DNA from: JADGGV01 sp035715725
GTDB lineage: Bacteria > Gemmatimonadota > Gemmatimonadetes > Longimicrobiales > RSA9
Assembly: GCA_035715725.1 (NCBI GenBank)
Contig: DASTKT010000026.1
Coordinates: 1 to 51,427 of the forward strand
Direction: 5' to 3'
Length of the DNA: 51,427 nt
The first letter of the stretch is position 1. The number at the start of each line of letters is the position of its first letter. This document shows, in pieces, positions 26,451 to 34,756 of this stretch. The notes beneath the pieces are model-generated. The model was not told the DNA's origin and did not search any database. It was given only the letters and a program-made list of their open reading frames with translations. The translations under genes were made by a program, and so were the position numbers.

Positions 26451-26885
26451 CCACCCTTCCCGCCCGACCTCCACCCCTCGGGCGCGGCGCCGGCCTCCCC
26501 CGCCGCGCGCCGCCCACTCGATTCATCCCTTCGCCACCCCCGTCCACGCGGCGTCCCCGCACTCGCCATCCGTTCTGCACCGGCCGCGCCGGCCCGTCGT
26601 CGAAGGCAGGCAGCGGCCACAGTCGCGTCGGCCGCTCCATCGGCAGCGCGGAGCGCGCGGCTATTGCCGGTGCCAGTGATCGGGCCTATCTTGTGTTTTC
26701 GTCGCCACTTCCTCTGACCAGCCAAAACATATGCCGCGTCCTGAGGCCGGGACCGATCCGAACGCACTCCCGCTCGCCTGGCGAGATCGCTGCGCGCTCG
26801 GGCGCGGGCGTTGCGCGCGGCCGGGCGGGGGCGGGCGTGCGCCGCTCGGCCGCGCGCCCGCGCGGCGCCGGATCGAGGTGGTGCG
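26451..26885. other. Non-coding leader region of the PAS-GAF kinase gene
   Basis: 435 bases. The first 190 are very GC-rich with no clear element. A promoter-like pair (TTGCCG/TATCTT) sits at 26664-26692. The remaining leader of about 190 bases has an AT-richer patch (TTGTGTTTTCGTC, CCAAAACATATG) and no recognised riboswitch. Confidence 0.4.
26664..26692 (+). promoter_or_regulatory. Putative promoter of the PAS-GAF histidine kinase gene
   Basis: TTGCCG at 26664-26669 and TATCTT at 26687-26692, exactly 17 bases apart. It implies a leader of about 185 bases. Confidence 0.45.
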
Positions 26886-28742
26886 GTGAGGACGCGCGTC
26901 GCGCTGACGCCGATGATGCGCCGGCTGTTCGCGGCGGTCTTCGGGCTGGTGGTCCTGCTGCTCATGGCGACGCTGGCCTCGGAGGTCAGTCCGCCGGTGG
27001 TGTCGCCGGCGCTGGCGAGCGGGGTGATCATCGCGGTGAGCGTGGCGCTGCTGGTGAACCTGGCGCTGTCGCGACAGGCGTTGCTGGAGGAGGAGGCGCG
27101 GGTCCGCCGGGAGCTGGAGCGGAGCGAAGCGCGCTACCGGGCGTTGGTGGAGGCGACGTCGGCGGCGGTGTGGTGCGCGACGCCGGATGGGTCGTGGGCG
27201 GAGTCGTCGCCTTCGTGGGAGCGGCTGACGGGGGTGTCGACGCCGGAGACGCGGGGATCGGGGTGGCTGCGGTCGGTGCATCCGGAGGACGTGGAGCCGA
27301 CGCGCCGCACGTGGGAGGAGGCGCTGCGGGCGGAGAGCTTCTTCCAGGTGGTGCATCGGGTGCGCGTCGCCGGCGGCGAGTACCGGACGTTCGCGGCGCG
27401 CGCGGCGCCGGTGCTGAACCCGGATGGCAGCGTGCGGGAGTGGGTCGGCGTCCACAACGACATCACGGAGCGCGTCGCGATCCAGGAGGCGCAGCGCTTC
27501 CTGGCGGCGGCGAGCAAGGTGCTGGCAGGCTCGCTGGACGCGGACACGCTGATGGAGAGCCTCGCACGGCTGGCCACGGAGACGCTGGCGGACTTCGCGG
27601 TGAGCTACCTGGTAGCGGAGGACGGCGCGCTCCATCGGACCGCGGTGGCGCACGCGGACGCCGGCAAGGAGGCGCTGGTGCGCGAGCTGGCCGGGCGGTC
27701 GTCGCACTCGGGCGCGGCCCTCGGGGTCTCGCGGGTGGTCGGCACCGGCGAGCCGCTGTTCCTGCCCGAGCTGGGAGCGGAGCACCTGGCGATGGCGCTG
27801 CCGGATCCCGCGCACCAGGCGGTGGCGCGGGCGCTCGATCCGCAATCTGCGATCGTGGTGCCGCTGCGGGCCGGAAACCGTACGGTCGGCGCGCTGGCGG
27901 TGTGCACGTCACGCGGGGGCCGTCGGCCGCTCGACGCCGCGGACCTCGAGCTGATCCAGGACCTGGGCGGGCGTGCCGCGCTCGCGGTGGAGAATGCGCG
28001 GCTGTTCCGCGACGTCACGATCGCGCGCGGGGTGGCCGAGCAGGCCAGCCACGCGAAGAGCCAGTTCCTGGCCGTCATGAGCCACGAGCTGCGCACGCCG
28101 CTCACGGCGGTCGTCGGCTTCAGCGACCTCCTGCTGGCGGAGGTGTCCGGGCCGCTCAACGCGGCGCAGAAGGAGCAGGTGGGGCGGGTGAAGGCGGGCG
28201 CGCGCCACCTGGTCAGCATCATCGACGAGATCCTGACGTTCTCCCGGGTCGAGGCCGGGCGCGAGACGGTCCGGCTCGAGCGTGTCGACGTGGCCGCGCT
28301 GGCGCGCGAGGCGGCGCTGCTGATCGAGCCGCAGACGCTGACGAAGGGGCTCCGGCTGGACGTCGAGGTGCCGGACGAGCCGGTCTGGCTGGAGACGGAC
28401 CCCGGCAAGCTGCGCCAGATCCTGCTGAACCTGCTCGGCAACGCCGCGAAGTTCACGGACGAGGGCGTCGTCGCGCTCGAGCTCGAGCGCGACGGCGGCG
28501 CGCACGTGCTGCTCCGCGTCCGCGACACCGGTCCCGGCATCGAGGAGGCCGATCACGGCCGCATCTTCGAGCCGTTCACGCAAATCGACCAGTCGACCAC
28601 GCGCACGCGGGGCGGGACCGGGCTCGGCCTGCCGGTGAGCAAGCGGCTGGCCCGCCTGCTCGGGGGCGACGTGGTGGTGGAGAGCCGGCCGGGGGCCGGA
28701 AGCACGTTCACGCTGTGCCTGCGCCAGCGCGCAGCGGGGTGA
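26886..28742 (+). CDS. Membrane histidine kinase with PAS and GAF domains
   Basis: 618 residues from a GTG start (GAGGTGG upstream); ATG 9 codons later is possible. Two membrane helices (about 14-32 and 41-60) are followed by a coiled link (EEEARVRRELERSEARYRALVEA). The PAS domain (about 82-195) includes WAESSPSWERLTG, SVHPEDVEPTRRTWEEAL and VHNDIT. The GAF domain spans about 205-370. The dimerisation/phosphoacceptor helix follows with H400 in SHELRTPLTAV. The ATPase domain (about 490-610) has N box LLNLLGNAAKFT, RDTGPGIE, IFEPFTQID and GGTGLGLPVSKR. No receiver follows, so the partner regulator is elsewhere. The ending is close to the tRNA-Val terminator on the other strand. Confidence 0.93.
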   Translation: MRTRVALTPMMRRLFAAVFGLVVLLLMATLASEVSPPVVSPALASGVIIAVSVALLVNLALSRQALLEEEARVRRELERSEARYRALVEATSAAVWCATPDGSWAESSPSWERLTGVSTPETRGSGWLRSVHPEDVEPTRRTWEEALRAESFFQVVHRVRVAGGEYRTFAARAAPVLNPDGSVREWVGVHNDITERVAIQEAQRFLAAASKVLAGSLDADTLMESLARLATETLADFAVSYLVAEDGALHRTAVAHADAGKEALVRELAGRSSHSGAALGVSRVVGTGEPLFLPELGAEHLAMALPDPAHQAVARALDPQSAIVVPLRAGNRTVGALAVCTSRGGRRPLDAADLELIQDLGGRAALAVENARLFRDVTIARGVAEQASHAKSQFLAVMSHELRTPLTAVVGFSDLLLAEVSGPLNAAQKEQVGRVKAGARHLVSIIDEILTFSRVEAGRETVRLERVDVAALAREAALLIEPQTLTKGLRLDVEVPDEPVWLETDPGKLRQILLNLLGNAAKFTDEGVVALELERDGGAHVLLRVRDTGPGIEEADHGRIFEPFTQIDQSTTRTRGGTGLGLPVSKRLARLLGGDVVVESRPGAGSTFTLCLRQRAAG

Positions 28743-28770
28743 ATTCGGGCGGCGCCCGGTCCCGGATCGG

Positions 28771-28812
28771 AAAAACGAAGGCCCCGCACGGCGAGAGTCG
28801 TTGCGGGGCCTT
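28771..28812 (-). terminator. Rho-independent terminator of tRNA-Val
   Basis: On the minus strand an 11-base stem (AAGGCCCCGCA at one arm) with a 12-base loop is followed by CGTTTTT. It begins 12 bases past the tRNA 3' end. Read on the plus strand it also ends the kinase transcript, though with a weaker T run. Confidence 0.8.
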
Positions 28813-28824
28813 GCGTTTGTCGAG

Positions 28825-28899
28825 TGGGCGCTGAGGGATTCGAACCCCCGACCCCCTCGTTGTAAGCGAGGTGCTCTAGACCAGCTGAGCTAAGCGCCC
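28825..28899 (-). tRNA. tRNA-Val (anticodon UAC)
   Basis: 75 bases, full cloverleaf. The acceptor stem is GGGCGCT pairing with AGCGCCC, and the discriminator is A. The D arm reads GCTC...GAGC, and the anticodon stem CCTCG/CGAGG encloses the loop CTTACAA, giving anticodon TAC (valine, GUA). The T arm is GGGGGTTCGAATCCC. CCA is not encoded. A terminator lies just downstream, and a -10-like TATCTT lies about 50 bases upstream (28947-28952). Confidence 0.97.
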
Positions 28900-29492
28900 G
28901 GGTATCGGCGGCGGCGGACGACTGCGCGTCTCCTACCCAGATGACCAAGATAAGCAAACGCTGGACGCGATTGCACCCCGCCGGAGGCGCCGCCGCGCGC
29001 TCGCGGAGCGGATGCGGTGGCGGGGCGGCGCCCCGCCGGCGTACGCCGGCAATCCGCGGGGCGACGGCCGCCGCCTGCCGCTCGCGCCGTTTTTCCGGAT
29101 CGGAATGGAATTCGCAAGAATGTGAAAATGGAGCGGCCGGCGCCGGGCCGACGGCGTCGCCGCGCGGGGCCGGCGCCGGGCCGCAGATCGGCGGGGTGGA
29201 CGATCGGAGCGCCGCCGCGGGCGGGCGCCGGGCCGGCCCCGTCGCGCTCCGGTGGCGGGACGAGGCCGGCTCACGCGCGACGGGTCACGCATCGACGCCA
29301 TTGCGTTTCCCGCGGTGCACTTCTAAGGTAGGCGCAGCGCTCTTTCTCCATTCCGGAACGTTGCGGGACCGGGCACCGTTCGGCGGTGCGCGGCCGTATT
29401 CTCGGGCCACCTCGACACCTCCCAGGTCACACACCCGACCGTCGTGCGGGCGGTCGGCGTGCCCGTCCAACCGCCCCACCGAAACGGCAACC
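28900..29492. other. Gene-free region between tRNA-Val and the SARP regulator
   Basis: 593 bases with no credible coding frame. It holds the tRNA promoter region (near 28947-28975), a lower-GC patch near 29090-29130 (GTTTTTCCGG, GTGAAAATGG) and the upstream region of the SARP gene. That region includes TTGCGT-N17-TAAGGT near 29303-29330 as a possible promoter, and the shared GCGCGGCCGTATTCTCG motif near 29388-29404. Confidence 0.4.
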
Positions 29493-30224
29493 ATGTTCGA
29501 GCTGCGTGCGCTGGGCGCTCTGGAGCTGCGGGGCGCCCGCCTGCCCAGGAACCCGGCGGTCCTGCGACAGCCGAAGCGGATGGCCCTGCTCGTCTATCTC
29601 GCGCTCGCGCGGCCGCGAGGCTTCCATCGAAGGGACAAGCTCCTCGCGCTCTTCTGGCCGGAATCGGATGAGGAGCGTGCGCGTCACGCGCTGCGCCAGG
29701 CCGTGTACGTGCTGCGCTGCGCGCTGGGGGGCAGGGTCATCGCGAGCCGCGGCGACGAGGAGCTCGCACTCGCGGGCGGCACGTTCGCGTGCGACGCGCT
29801 CGAGTTCGAGTCGGCCGTGGCGGAGGGAGCCCTCGGGCGAGCGCTCGCCCTCTACCGTGGCGACCTGCTGGACGGCTTCCATCTGAGCGGTGCGGCACCG
29901 GAGTTCGACCAGTGGGTCGAGGAGGAACGCGCCCGGCTGAGGAAGCTGATGGTGACGGCGGCGTGGGCGCAGGCCGAGGCGAGGCGCGCGGAGGGCGATT
30001 CCGAGGCGGCCCGCGAGTGGGCCCGCCGGGCGGTCAGCCTGAGCCCGATCGACGAGGAGGCGCAACGCCGCTTCCTCCTGCTGCTGCGCGGCCTCGGAGA
30101 CCGGGTCGGCGCCGTGGCGGCGTACACGGCGTATGCCCGCCGGCTGGCCGACGAGTACGAGCTCGAGCCGTCGGCCGAGCTCGCGGAGCTCGCGCGGAGC
30201 ATGCGCACGGCGCCGTGTACGTGA
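29493..30224 (+). CDS. SARP/BTAD-family transcriptional regulator
   Basis: 243 residues. The N-terminal winged-helix DNA-binding domain (about 1-95) includes FELRALGALELRG, RMALLVYLALARPRGFHRRDKLLALFWPES and ARHALRQAVYVLRCALG, the usual BTAD-regulator signature. The C-terminal bacterial transcriptional activator domain (about 100-240) is TPR-like, with ALALYRGDLLDGFHL, FDQWVEEERARLR and RRLADEYELEPSAELAEL. The small stand-alone form is that of antibiotic-regulator (SARP) proteins, but family members also control other genes. No biosynthetic cluster is near; it converges on the repeat-lipoprotein gene. The start is ATG in CCATGTTCGAG, without a strong ribosome-binding site. Confidence 0.85.
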   Translation: MFELRALGALELRGARLPRNPAVLRQPKRMALLVYLALARPRGFHRRDKLLALFWPESDEERARHALRQAVYVLRCALGGRVIASRGDEELALAGGTFACDALEFESAVAEGALGRALALYRGDLLDGFHLSGAAPEFDQWVEEERARLRKLMVTAAWAQAEARRAEGDSEAAREWARRAVSLSPIDEEAQRRFLLLLRGLGDRVGAVAAYTAYARRLADEYELEPSAELAELARSMRTAPCT

Positions 30225-30250
30225 CCGGCCGGCGCCGTCGTCGGAAAGAG

Positions 30251-30279
30251 CGGGAGGGGCGGCTCGGCCGCCCCTCCCG
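30251..30279. terminator. Hairpin between convergent SARP and lipoprotein genes
   Basis: Thirteen-base arms (CGGGAGGGGCGGC and complement) around a TCG loop, 27 bases after the SARP gene and 36 bases before the end of the lipoprotein gene. No T tract. Confidence 0.7.
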
Positions 30280-30314
30280 GCTGGAGTCAAGAGGATCGGT
30301 GTCTCAGCCCGCGA

Positions 30315-33300
30315 TCACAGCGACGTCTGGTTCTCCGTGCAGTGGCCGGGACCGATCAGGCCCTCGTTGTACTTCCCGAGCGTGCCCGCCAGGTCGATGA
30401 ACTGCTGACGCAGCGCATCCCCGTTCTTCCCCTTCAGCGCCGCAATCTGGGCCGGCGTGTACGTCTTGAACAGCGTCGTCGCCTGGGCGAGCGCGGTGCT
30501 GACCGCGCTCTGGTCGGCGCCCGCCAGGCCGTTCAGCACCGCCGCCATGTACTGGACCGCCAGGATGTAGTAGGCGTTCCCCTGCGGCGCCGTATTGAAG
30601 ACCTGGAACCACGTCTGGCCGCTCAGGAAGAACGGCTCGTTCTCCTTGTTGAACACCCCGTCGCCGGTCCAGTTGGGCGGCTGCGGCGCGTCGAGCAGGC
30701 CCCAGGTGGCATCCAGCGGCGGACCGTTGCCGTTCCTGCTCAGGCTGAACGATGCGTTGTGGGTCTTCCAGTACCCCTGCGTCAGCGTGCAGCCCTTGCC
30801 GCAGTCCACGTGGATGATGATCCGAGCCGGATCGGAGCCGGTCTTGTTCGTGTCATCCGTCGTGAACGTGGCGGTGTTGTCGAACGTATTGTCACCGCAC
30901 GCGACGGGGATGCCCGTCGTGCCGCCGAACGTCCGGATGACGCTGAACGTCTTCGGCAGGCCGTCCTTGGCGCAGTAGGTTCCCGGGACCACGTCGACCT
31001 CGCTGCCGACCTGGATCCCGCCCTTCTGAAGCAGGTCCTTCACGGTTACGCAGTCGTCGACCTCGACGGTCGGCGTGCTCGAGAACGTGACGGCGACGGC
31101 CGGGTTGTTCTTGAAGTCCGTCGTCCCGAGGTCCGTCGTGTTCCCATCGACGTACTTGTGGTTCTGCAGCGTGGCGGTCGCGGTGTTCGACCGCGAGTTG
31201 CCGTCCGGGAGGTCGGTGCTGTAGGTGCAATCCAGGCTCCCGCCCTTCGGCACGGTCAACGTGGGGCAGACCACGTTCGCGGCGATGCTGGTGGTGACCA
31301 CGTCCGCGACCCCGGTCAGCGTGGCATCGAGCGCCGGGTTCGGGTTCGTGATCGTGATCTTGCCGCTGACCTTCTGGCTGCCGGCCGCGGAGGTGGCGTC
31401 CAGCTTGATGAGGTACTTGACCTGCAGCACCTCGCCGTCCTGGATCGTGGCGGTGTTCGTGCCGGCATCGTACGTCCCGGGCAGGAAGAACGTGGGGTCG
31501 ACCGTCTTGTCGATCGTCCACGTCCAGGTCCGGGTCCATTCCGTGGTCGCGGTCTTCGTCACGCCCAGCCCGTAGCAGTTCACGACGACGCTCGCGCCGT
31601 CGCTGACCTGGGTGTTCGTGTCGTTCGTCGTCAGCGTGGCCGTGTTGTCGTTCTTCCCCTTGTCGGCATCGCACGTGAACGTGCGGTCGTACGTCTTCGT
31701 GCCGCCGCCGCCGTTGAAGGCGAACGGGCCGCCGGCGCCGCCGTACGTGTCCGTCACCGATGCGTTCTCGTCGATCTCGGAGGTCGGGTTGGCCGGGATC
31801 GAGAAGGCGACGTCCTTCGCGGCGGCCGCCACGGAGTTGCGCGTGACCGTGACGTGGTTGCGCAGGAGCGCGCCGGCCGTGGGCTGGAAGTCCACGATCG
31901 AATAGTTGAACTGCGCGCTGCCGTTCGCCGGGATCGTCTGCCCCGTGGCGACCGGGGATTGGCACTTCACGTCCGTCCACGCGCCGCCGCCGTTCGTGCT
32001 CTGCTGGACGCAGTCGGCGACCGCCACGTTGGTCGCGGCGATCCCCGCGCTGTTGCTCACCGTGATCGTGCCGCTCGCCGTGAACTTGTCCGTGTCCGTC
32101 GAGCGGGTCACGGTGATCGTGTAGTGGGACGTGCCCTGGTCGCCCGTGAAGAGGTCCCACGTGGCGGGCGTAACCGACTTGTCGACCGTCCACTTGTACT
32201 TCCGCTCCCAGTCGACGTTCACGGTCTTGTCCACCGACAGGTTGCCGCAGTCGACGGTCACGGTGGCGTCGTCCTGGTCGAGCACGGCGTCGCTGTCGCC
32301 GATCACCTTGGCGATGTTCTGGTGCGAGCCCTCGTCGGCGTCGCAGGTGAACGTCTTCTTGTACGTGAACGTCGAGTCCCTGGCGATGTCGTCGGCGAGC
32401 TTCTGCGCCAGGTTCGTGTCGGTCACGTCCACGGTCTTGTTGACCTCGGTGGTCGGCGTGGTGAACGAGAAGGCGTCGGAGTGACCACTCGCGATCGCGA
32501 GCCCGTCCAGCTCGACCGTCACGGTGTTCTGGAACGTCCCGGCGCCCGGGTTCGAGGCGAACGTCTTCGTGTAGTCGCAGACGAGCGTGGCCCCCGCCGC
32601 CAGCGTCCTGGGCAAGCTGCCACAGTCGACCGTGACCGGAATGTTCCCCGGCTGGATCAGGTCGTTGACGGCCGTGATGCTCACCGAGCCGTCCGAGGGA
32701 TTCTGGATCGTGACCTGGCCGGTAACCTTCCAGTCGCCATCCGTGGCGGACAGCTCCGTCACGACCACCGAATAGGTCGCATCCTGGGACTCACCCGTAA
32801 ACATGCTGATGGTCGTGGGGTTGACCACCTTGTCGATGTCCCAGTTGTGCGTGCGCGTGAACGTCGGCGTGGCGGTCTTGGAGACCGTCACATACGGCTG
32901 CTTGATCGTGCTGTACTCCTCGAAGGTGGCCCCGGCGACCCAGTCCCCGCCGAAGCCTCCCATCTGCGTGTCGAGGATCAGCCAGAGCCCGCAAGGCGCG
33001 GCGTTCGGTCCCATGTACGGACACTGGGCGGGATCGACGTTGAGCGCGGAAAACCCGTTGAGGAAGCCTTGCTCGGAGATGAGGATGTCGTAGTCCAGCG
33101 CATTGCCGCTGCCGCTGGTGAGGCTGTCGAACGCGAACGCCGTCTTGCCATTGAGGTCATAGACCTTGACGCAGTTCGAATTCCCCGTGAACTGACTGCG
33201 CTGGTTGAAGTTGGGCGCGCCGGGATCGTTGCAGACCCAGAGGTCGAACCGGTCGATCGAGATCTGCTGGTCCGGGTCCGAGTTCGACTCGTTCGCGTCC

Positions 33301-33728
33301 AGGATGATCTGGCGGAAGAACGCATTCCCGCGCTTGATGACCGGGACGCGGTTGAGCGCGAGCGCGATGCTCCCCGACTTGTCGTCGAGGACGTTGTTCG
33401 CGTTCGTGTTGAAGCCCGCCTCCGTCCCGTTGTTCTGCACCCGCAGGAACGGGCTGATCAGACCGGTCCCGACATTGAAGGGGGTCGGGAACTCCCAGAT
33501 GCCGGTCACGCCGGCGCTGCTCGTGATCGTGACGGGACTGCCCTCGGTGAGGTTCCAGCCGCCCGCCGGGACGGTCGCGGCCTCCGGCGCGACCGGGCGC
33601 GCCGTCGTCGGCGCGGTCGGCCGGTCCGAGCACGCGAAGAGCACCGCCGTGATGCCCGCGACCAGGCCCAGCGCCGTACAGCGCACGAGCCAGCGCGACG
33701 TCGTGGAATTTCCGGGGAGATTTGCCAT
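30315..33728 (-). CDS. Large repeat-containing surface lipoprotein
   Basis: 1137 residues. A lipoprotein signal ends in the lipobox VLFAC (C33), followed by SDRPTAPTT, so it is probably surface or periplasmic. The N-terminal third is unlike known domains. From about residue 280 come three copies of a roughly 215-residue unit. Each opens K-T-x(4-6)-R-x-W-x-I/V-D-K-x-V-x-P (THNWDIDKVVNPT, KYKWTVDKSVTPA, TWTWTIDKTVDPT) and runs into FTCDAD-G-x-NxA and DATVTVDCG-type ends. They look like Ig- or DUF11-like beta sandwiches. The C-terminus begins GCTLTQGYWKTHN, a motif seen in many secreted proteins, then a helical end (LAGTLGKYNEGLIGPGHC). It is Cys-rich in the repeats, which may form disulfides. 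ATG follows GGAG by 8 bases. A c-di-GMP-I riboswitch occupies its leader. Confidence 0.75.
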   Translation of the reverse strand: MANLPGNSTTSRWLVRCTALGLVAGITAVLFACSDRPTAPTTARPVAPEAATVPAGGWNLTEGSPVTITSSAGVTGIWEFPTPFNVGTGLISPFLRVQNNGTEAGFNTNANNVLDDKSGSIALALNRVPVIKRGNAFFRQIILDANESNSDPDQQISIDRFDLWVCNDPGAPNFNQRSQFTGNSNCVKVYDLNGKTAFAFDSLTSGSGNALDYDILISEQGFLNGFSALNVDPAQCPYMGPNAAPCGLWLILDTQMGGFGGDWVAGATFEEYSTIKQPYVTVSKTATPTFTRTHNWDIDKVVNPTTISMFTGESQDATYSVVVTELSATDGDWKVTGQVTIQNPSDGSVSITAVNDLIQPGNIPVTVDCGSLPRTLAAGATLVCDYTKTFASNPGAGTFQNTVTVELDGLAIASGHSDAFSFTTPTTEVNKTVDVTDTNLAQKLADDIARDSTFTYKKTFTCDADEGSHQNIAKVIGDSDAVLDQDDATVTVDCGNLSVDKTVNVDWERKYKWTVDKSVTPATWDLFTGDQGTSHYTITVTRSTDTDKFTASGTITVSNSAGIAATNVAVADCVQQSTNGGGAWTDVKCQSPVATGQTIPANGSAQFNYSIVDFQPTAGALLRNHVTVTRNSVAAAAKDVAFSIPANPTSEIDENASVTDTYGGAGGPFAFNGGGGTKTYDRTFTCDADKGKNDNTATLTTNDTNTQVSDGASVVVNCYGLGVTKTATTEWTRTWTWTIDKTVDPTFFLPGTYDAGTNTATIQDGEVLQVKYLIKLDATSAAGSQKVSGKITITNPNPALDATLTGVADVVTTSIAANVVCPTLTVPKGGSLDCTYSTDLPDGNSRSNTATATLQNHKYVDGNTTDLGTTDFKNNPAVAVTFSSTPTVEVDDCVTVKDLLQKGGIQVGSEVDVVPGTYCAKDGLPKTFSVIRTFGGTTGIPVACGDNTFDNTATFTTDDTNKTGSDPARIIIHVDCGKGCTLTQGYWKTHNASFSLSRNGNGPPLDATWGLLDAPQPPNWTGDGVFNKENEPFFLSGQTWFQVFNTAPQGNAYYILAVQYMAAVLNGLAGADQSAVSTALAQATTLFKTYTPAQIAALKGKNGDALRQQFIDLAGTLGKYNEGLIGPGHCTENQTSL

Positions 33729-33786
33729 TGAGGGTCTCCAGGCCAGCAGGGTTGCCGCGGACGCTGGACCGCGTCCACGGGCCCCC

Positions 33787-33868
33787 CCTGGGCAGCCGGG
33801 CCGTCTCGGCGAGACCCCTTGGCTTTGCGGACCGGCCTCGCGGCCGGGGTGCCGTGATCGCAGGGAGG
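33787..33868 (-). ncRNA. Cyclic-di-GMP-I (GEMM) riboswitch
   Basis: On the minus strand, 59 bases before the repeat-lipoprotein start, the GEMM parts appear in the right order. CCTCCCTG pairs with CAGGGGGG (outer P1). Then comes CACGGCACC, a hairpin CCGGCC-GCGA-GGCCGG with a GNRA tetraloop, the invariant GCAAAGCC, a second hairpin GTCTC-GCC-GAGAC, and GGCCCGGCTGCC closing the core. These match the consensus CACGGCAAACC, GNRA, GCAAAGCC and AGCCGGGTTGCC with few changes. A small stem-loop (GGACGC/GCGTCC at 33759-33776) lies between aptamer and start codon as a possible expression platform. The class senses c-di-GMP and commonly controls surface, motility or adhesion genes. Confidence 0.82.
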
Positions 33869-34131
33869 GTTGGCGCTTGCACTGCGGTTGCGCTCGGTGA
33901 CCCGAGCCACGGGACGCCTACCTGCCGAACGCGCCGGTCAGGGCGGCTGAGCGGGACTCGCCGCGCCGCGGGGCGAGGAACCCCTCGGGACCGCGGGGAG
34001 CGCGAATCGTCTCGTCATGGGCGGCCTCTTCGAGGTGGGGTGGAGGAGCCGGCGCGCTCGCCGGTGGTGGCGCGCGTCGGCGGCGTGGATGGCCAAGCGG
34101 TGGGATCGACGGCCCCGGCGCGGCCGGCCCG

Positions 34132-34164
34132 AAAAAAAGCCCCGGACGCGGGTTGCGCCGAGGC
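34132..34164 (-). terminator. Strong rho-independent terminator (minus strand)
   Basis: Seven-pair stem GCCTCGG/CCGGGGC (one T-G pair), 12-base loop, then seven T residues. It is the only terminator in the window with a long T tract besides the tRNA one. It ends transcripts coming from the 34.2-34.7 kb side and insulates the riboswitch leader. Confidence 0.75.
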
Positions 34165-34517
34165 ACGGTCGCCATGCCGGGTGGAGGTGGCCCCGCCGCA
34201 GGGGCGGGAGCCTGCGAGGTCGGACCGCTCGAGAACCGAGGGCGTGGAGAGGACCACGGGGCTCGGGGATGGCCGATCTCTGCTTGGCCCCGGGATGTTA
34301 GCGGCGGTCCGTCACCTGAGTGTCACCTGGTAGACGGTTATGTGACAGGGACTTAGGCCGGATGCGAATGGTTCCTGGCCTGCGGCGGGAGAGCATCGGC
34401 CGGCGGGACGGGAGCCCTCGCGGGCGCGAGGGCGGGCCGGGCACACGCGTCCCCCGGAGCGCCTCGCCGGAATGGAGCAGCGGGGCGGCGCCCGGGGACG
34501 AGCGGAGCGGACGAGAC

Positions 34518-34724
34518 TTACGCGATGATGGCGAGCGGCAGCAGCACGACGTAGCCGAGCGTGAGCAGGAGCGGCGCGGCGACGGTGGAGCCCTGCGAGA
34601 GCGTGACGTAGCCGAGGGCGAGCGCCGTCAGGCCGGCGGCGGCGAGGATCAGGTTGATCCGCGAGAAGCGGAGCGATGCCCGGGAGGCGGGCGCGGCGGA
34701 ACGGGATCTCGTCGTAGCGGTCAT
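34518..34724 (-). CDS. Tiny two-helix membrane protein (DUF3098-like)
   Basis: 68 residues. A basic N-terminus (TATTRSRSAAPASRASLRFSR) is followed by two hydrophobic helices, INLILAAAGLTALALGYVTLS and PLLLTLGYVVLLPLAIIA. The arrangement and the short loop (GYVTLSQGSTVAAP) resemble DUF3098-type small membrane proteins. The function is unknown. It starts 33 bases after the peptidase gene ends, same strand, so the two may share a transcript. The terminator at 34132-34164 lies about 350 bases downstream. Confidence 0.7.
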   Translation of the reverse strand: MTATTRSRSAAPASRASLRFSRINLILAAAGLTALALGYVTLSQGSTVAAPLLLTLGYVVLLPLAIIA

Positions 34725-34756
34725 GGCGCGCAAGGTAACGGTCCGGGGAGCCGGCC

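Larger units (their letters stand above)
33729..34517. other. Regulatory and non-coding region upstream of the repeat lipoprotein
   Basis: 789 bases. It contains the c-di-GMP riboswitch, a minus-strand terminator at 34132-34164, and a repeat-rich possible operator near 34311-34348. No ORF looks like a gene. Confidence 0.6.

Noticed and set aside
29493..30224. Antibiotic biosynthetic cluster marked by the SARP regulator
   Set aside because: No polyketide, peptide or other biosynthetic genes are found in the window.
30342..33731. Open frame opposite the repeat lipoprotein
   Set aside because: No signal or domain, Arg/Val-rich, and the minus strand has a lipobox, repeats and a riboswitch.
33729..34517. 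Small genes in the region upstream of the riboswitch
   Set aside because: All frames are Arg/Pro-rich with no ribosome-binding site; the region is better explained by regulatory elements.
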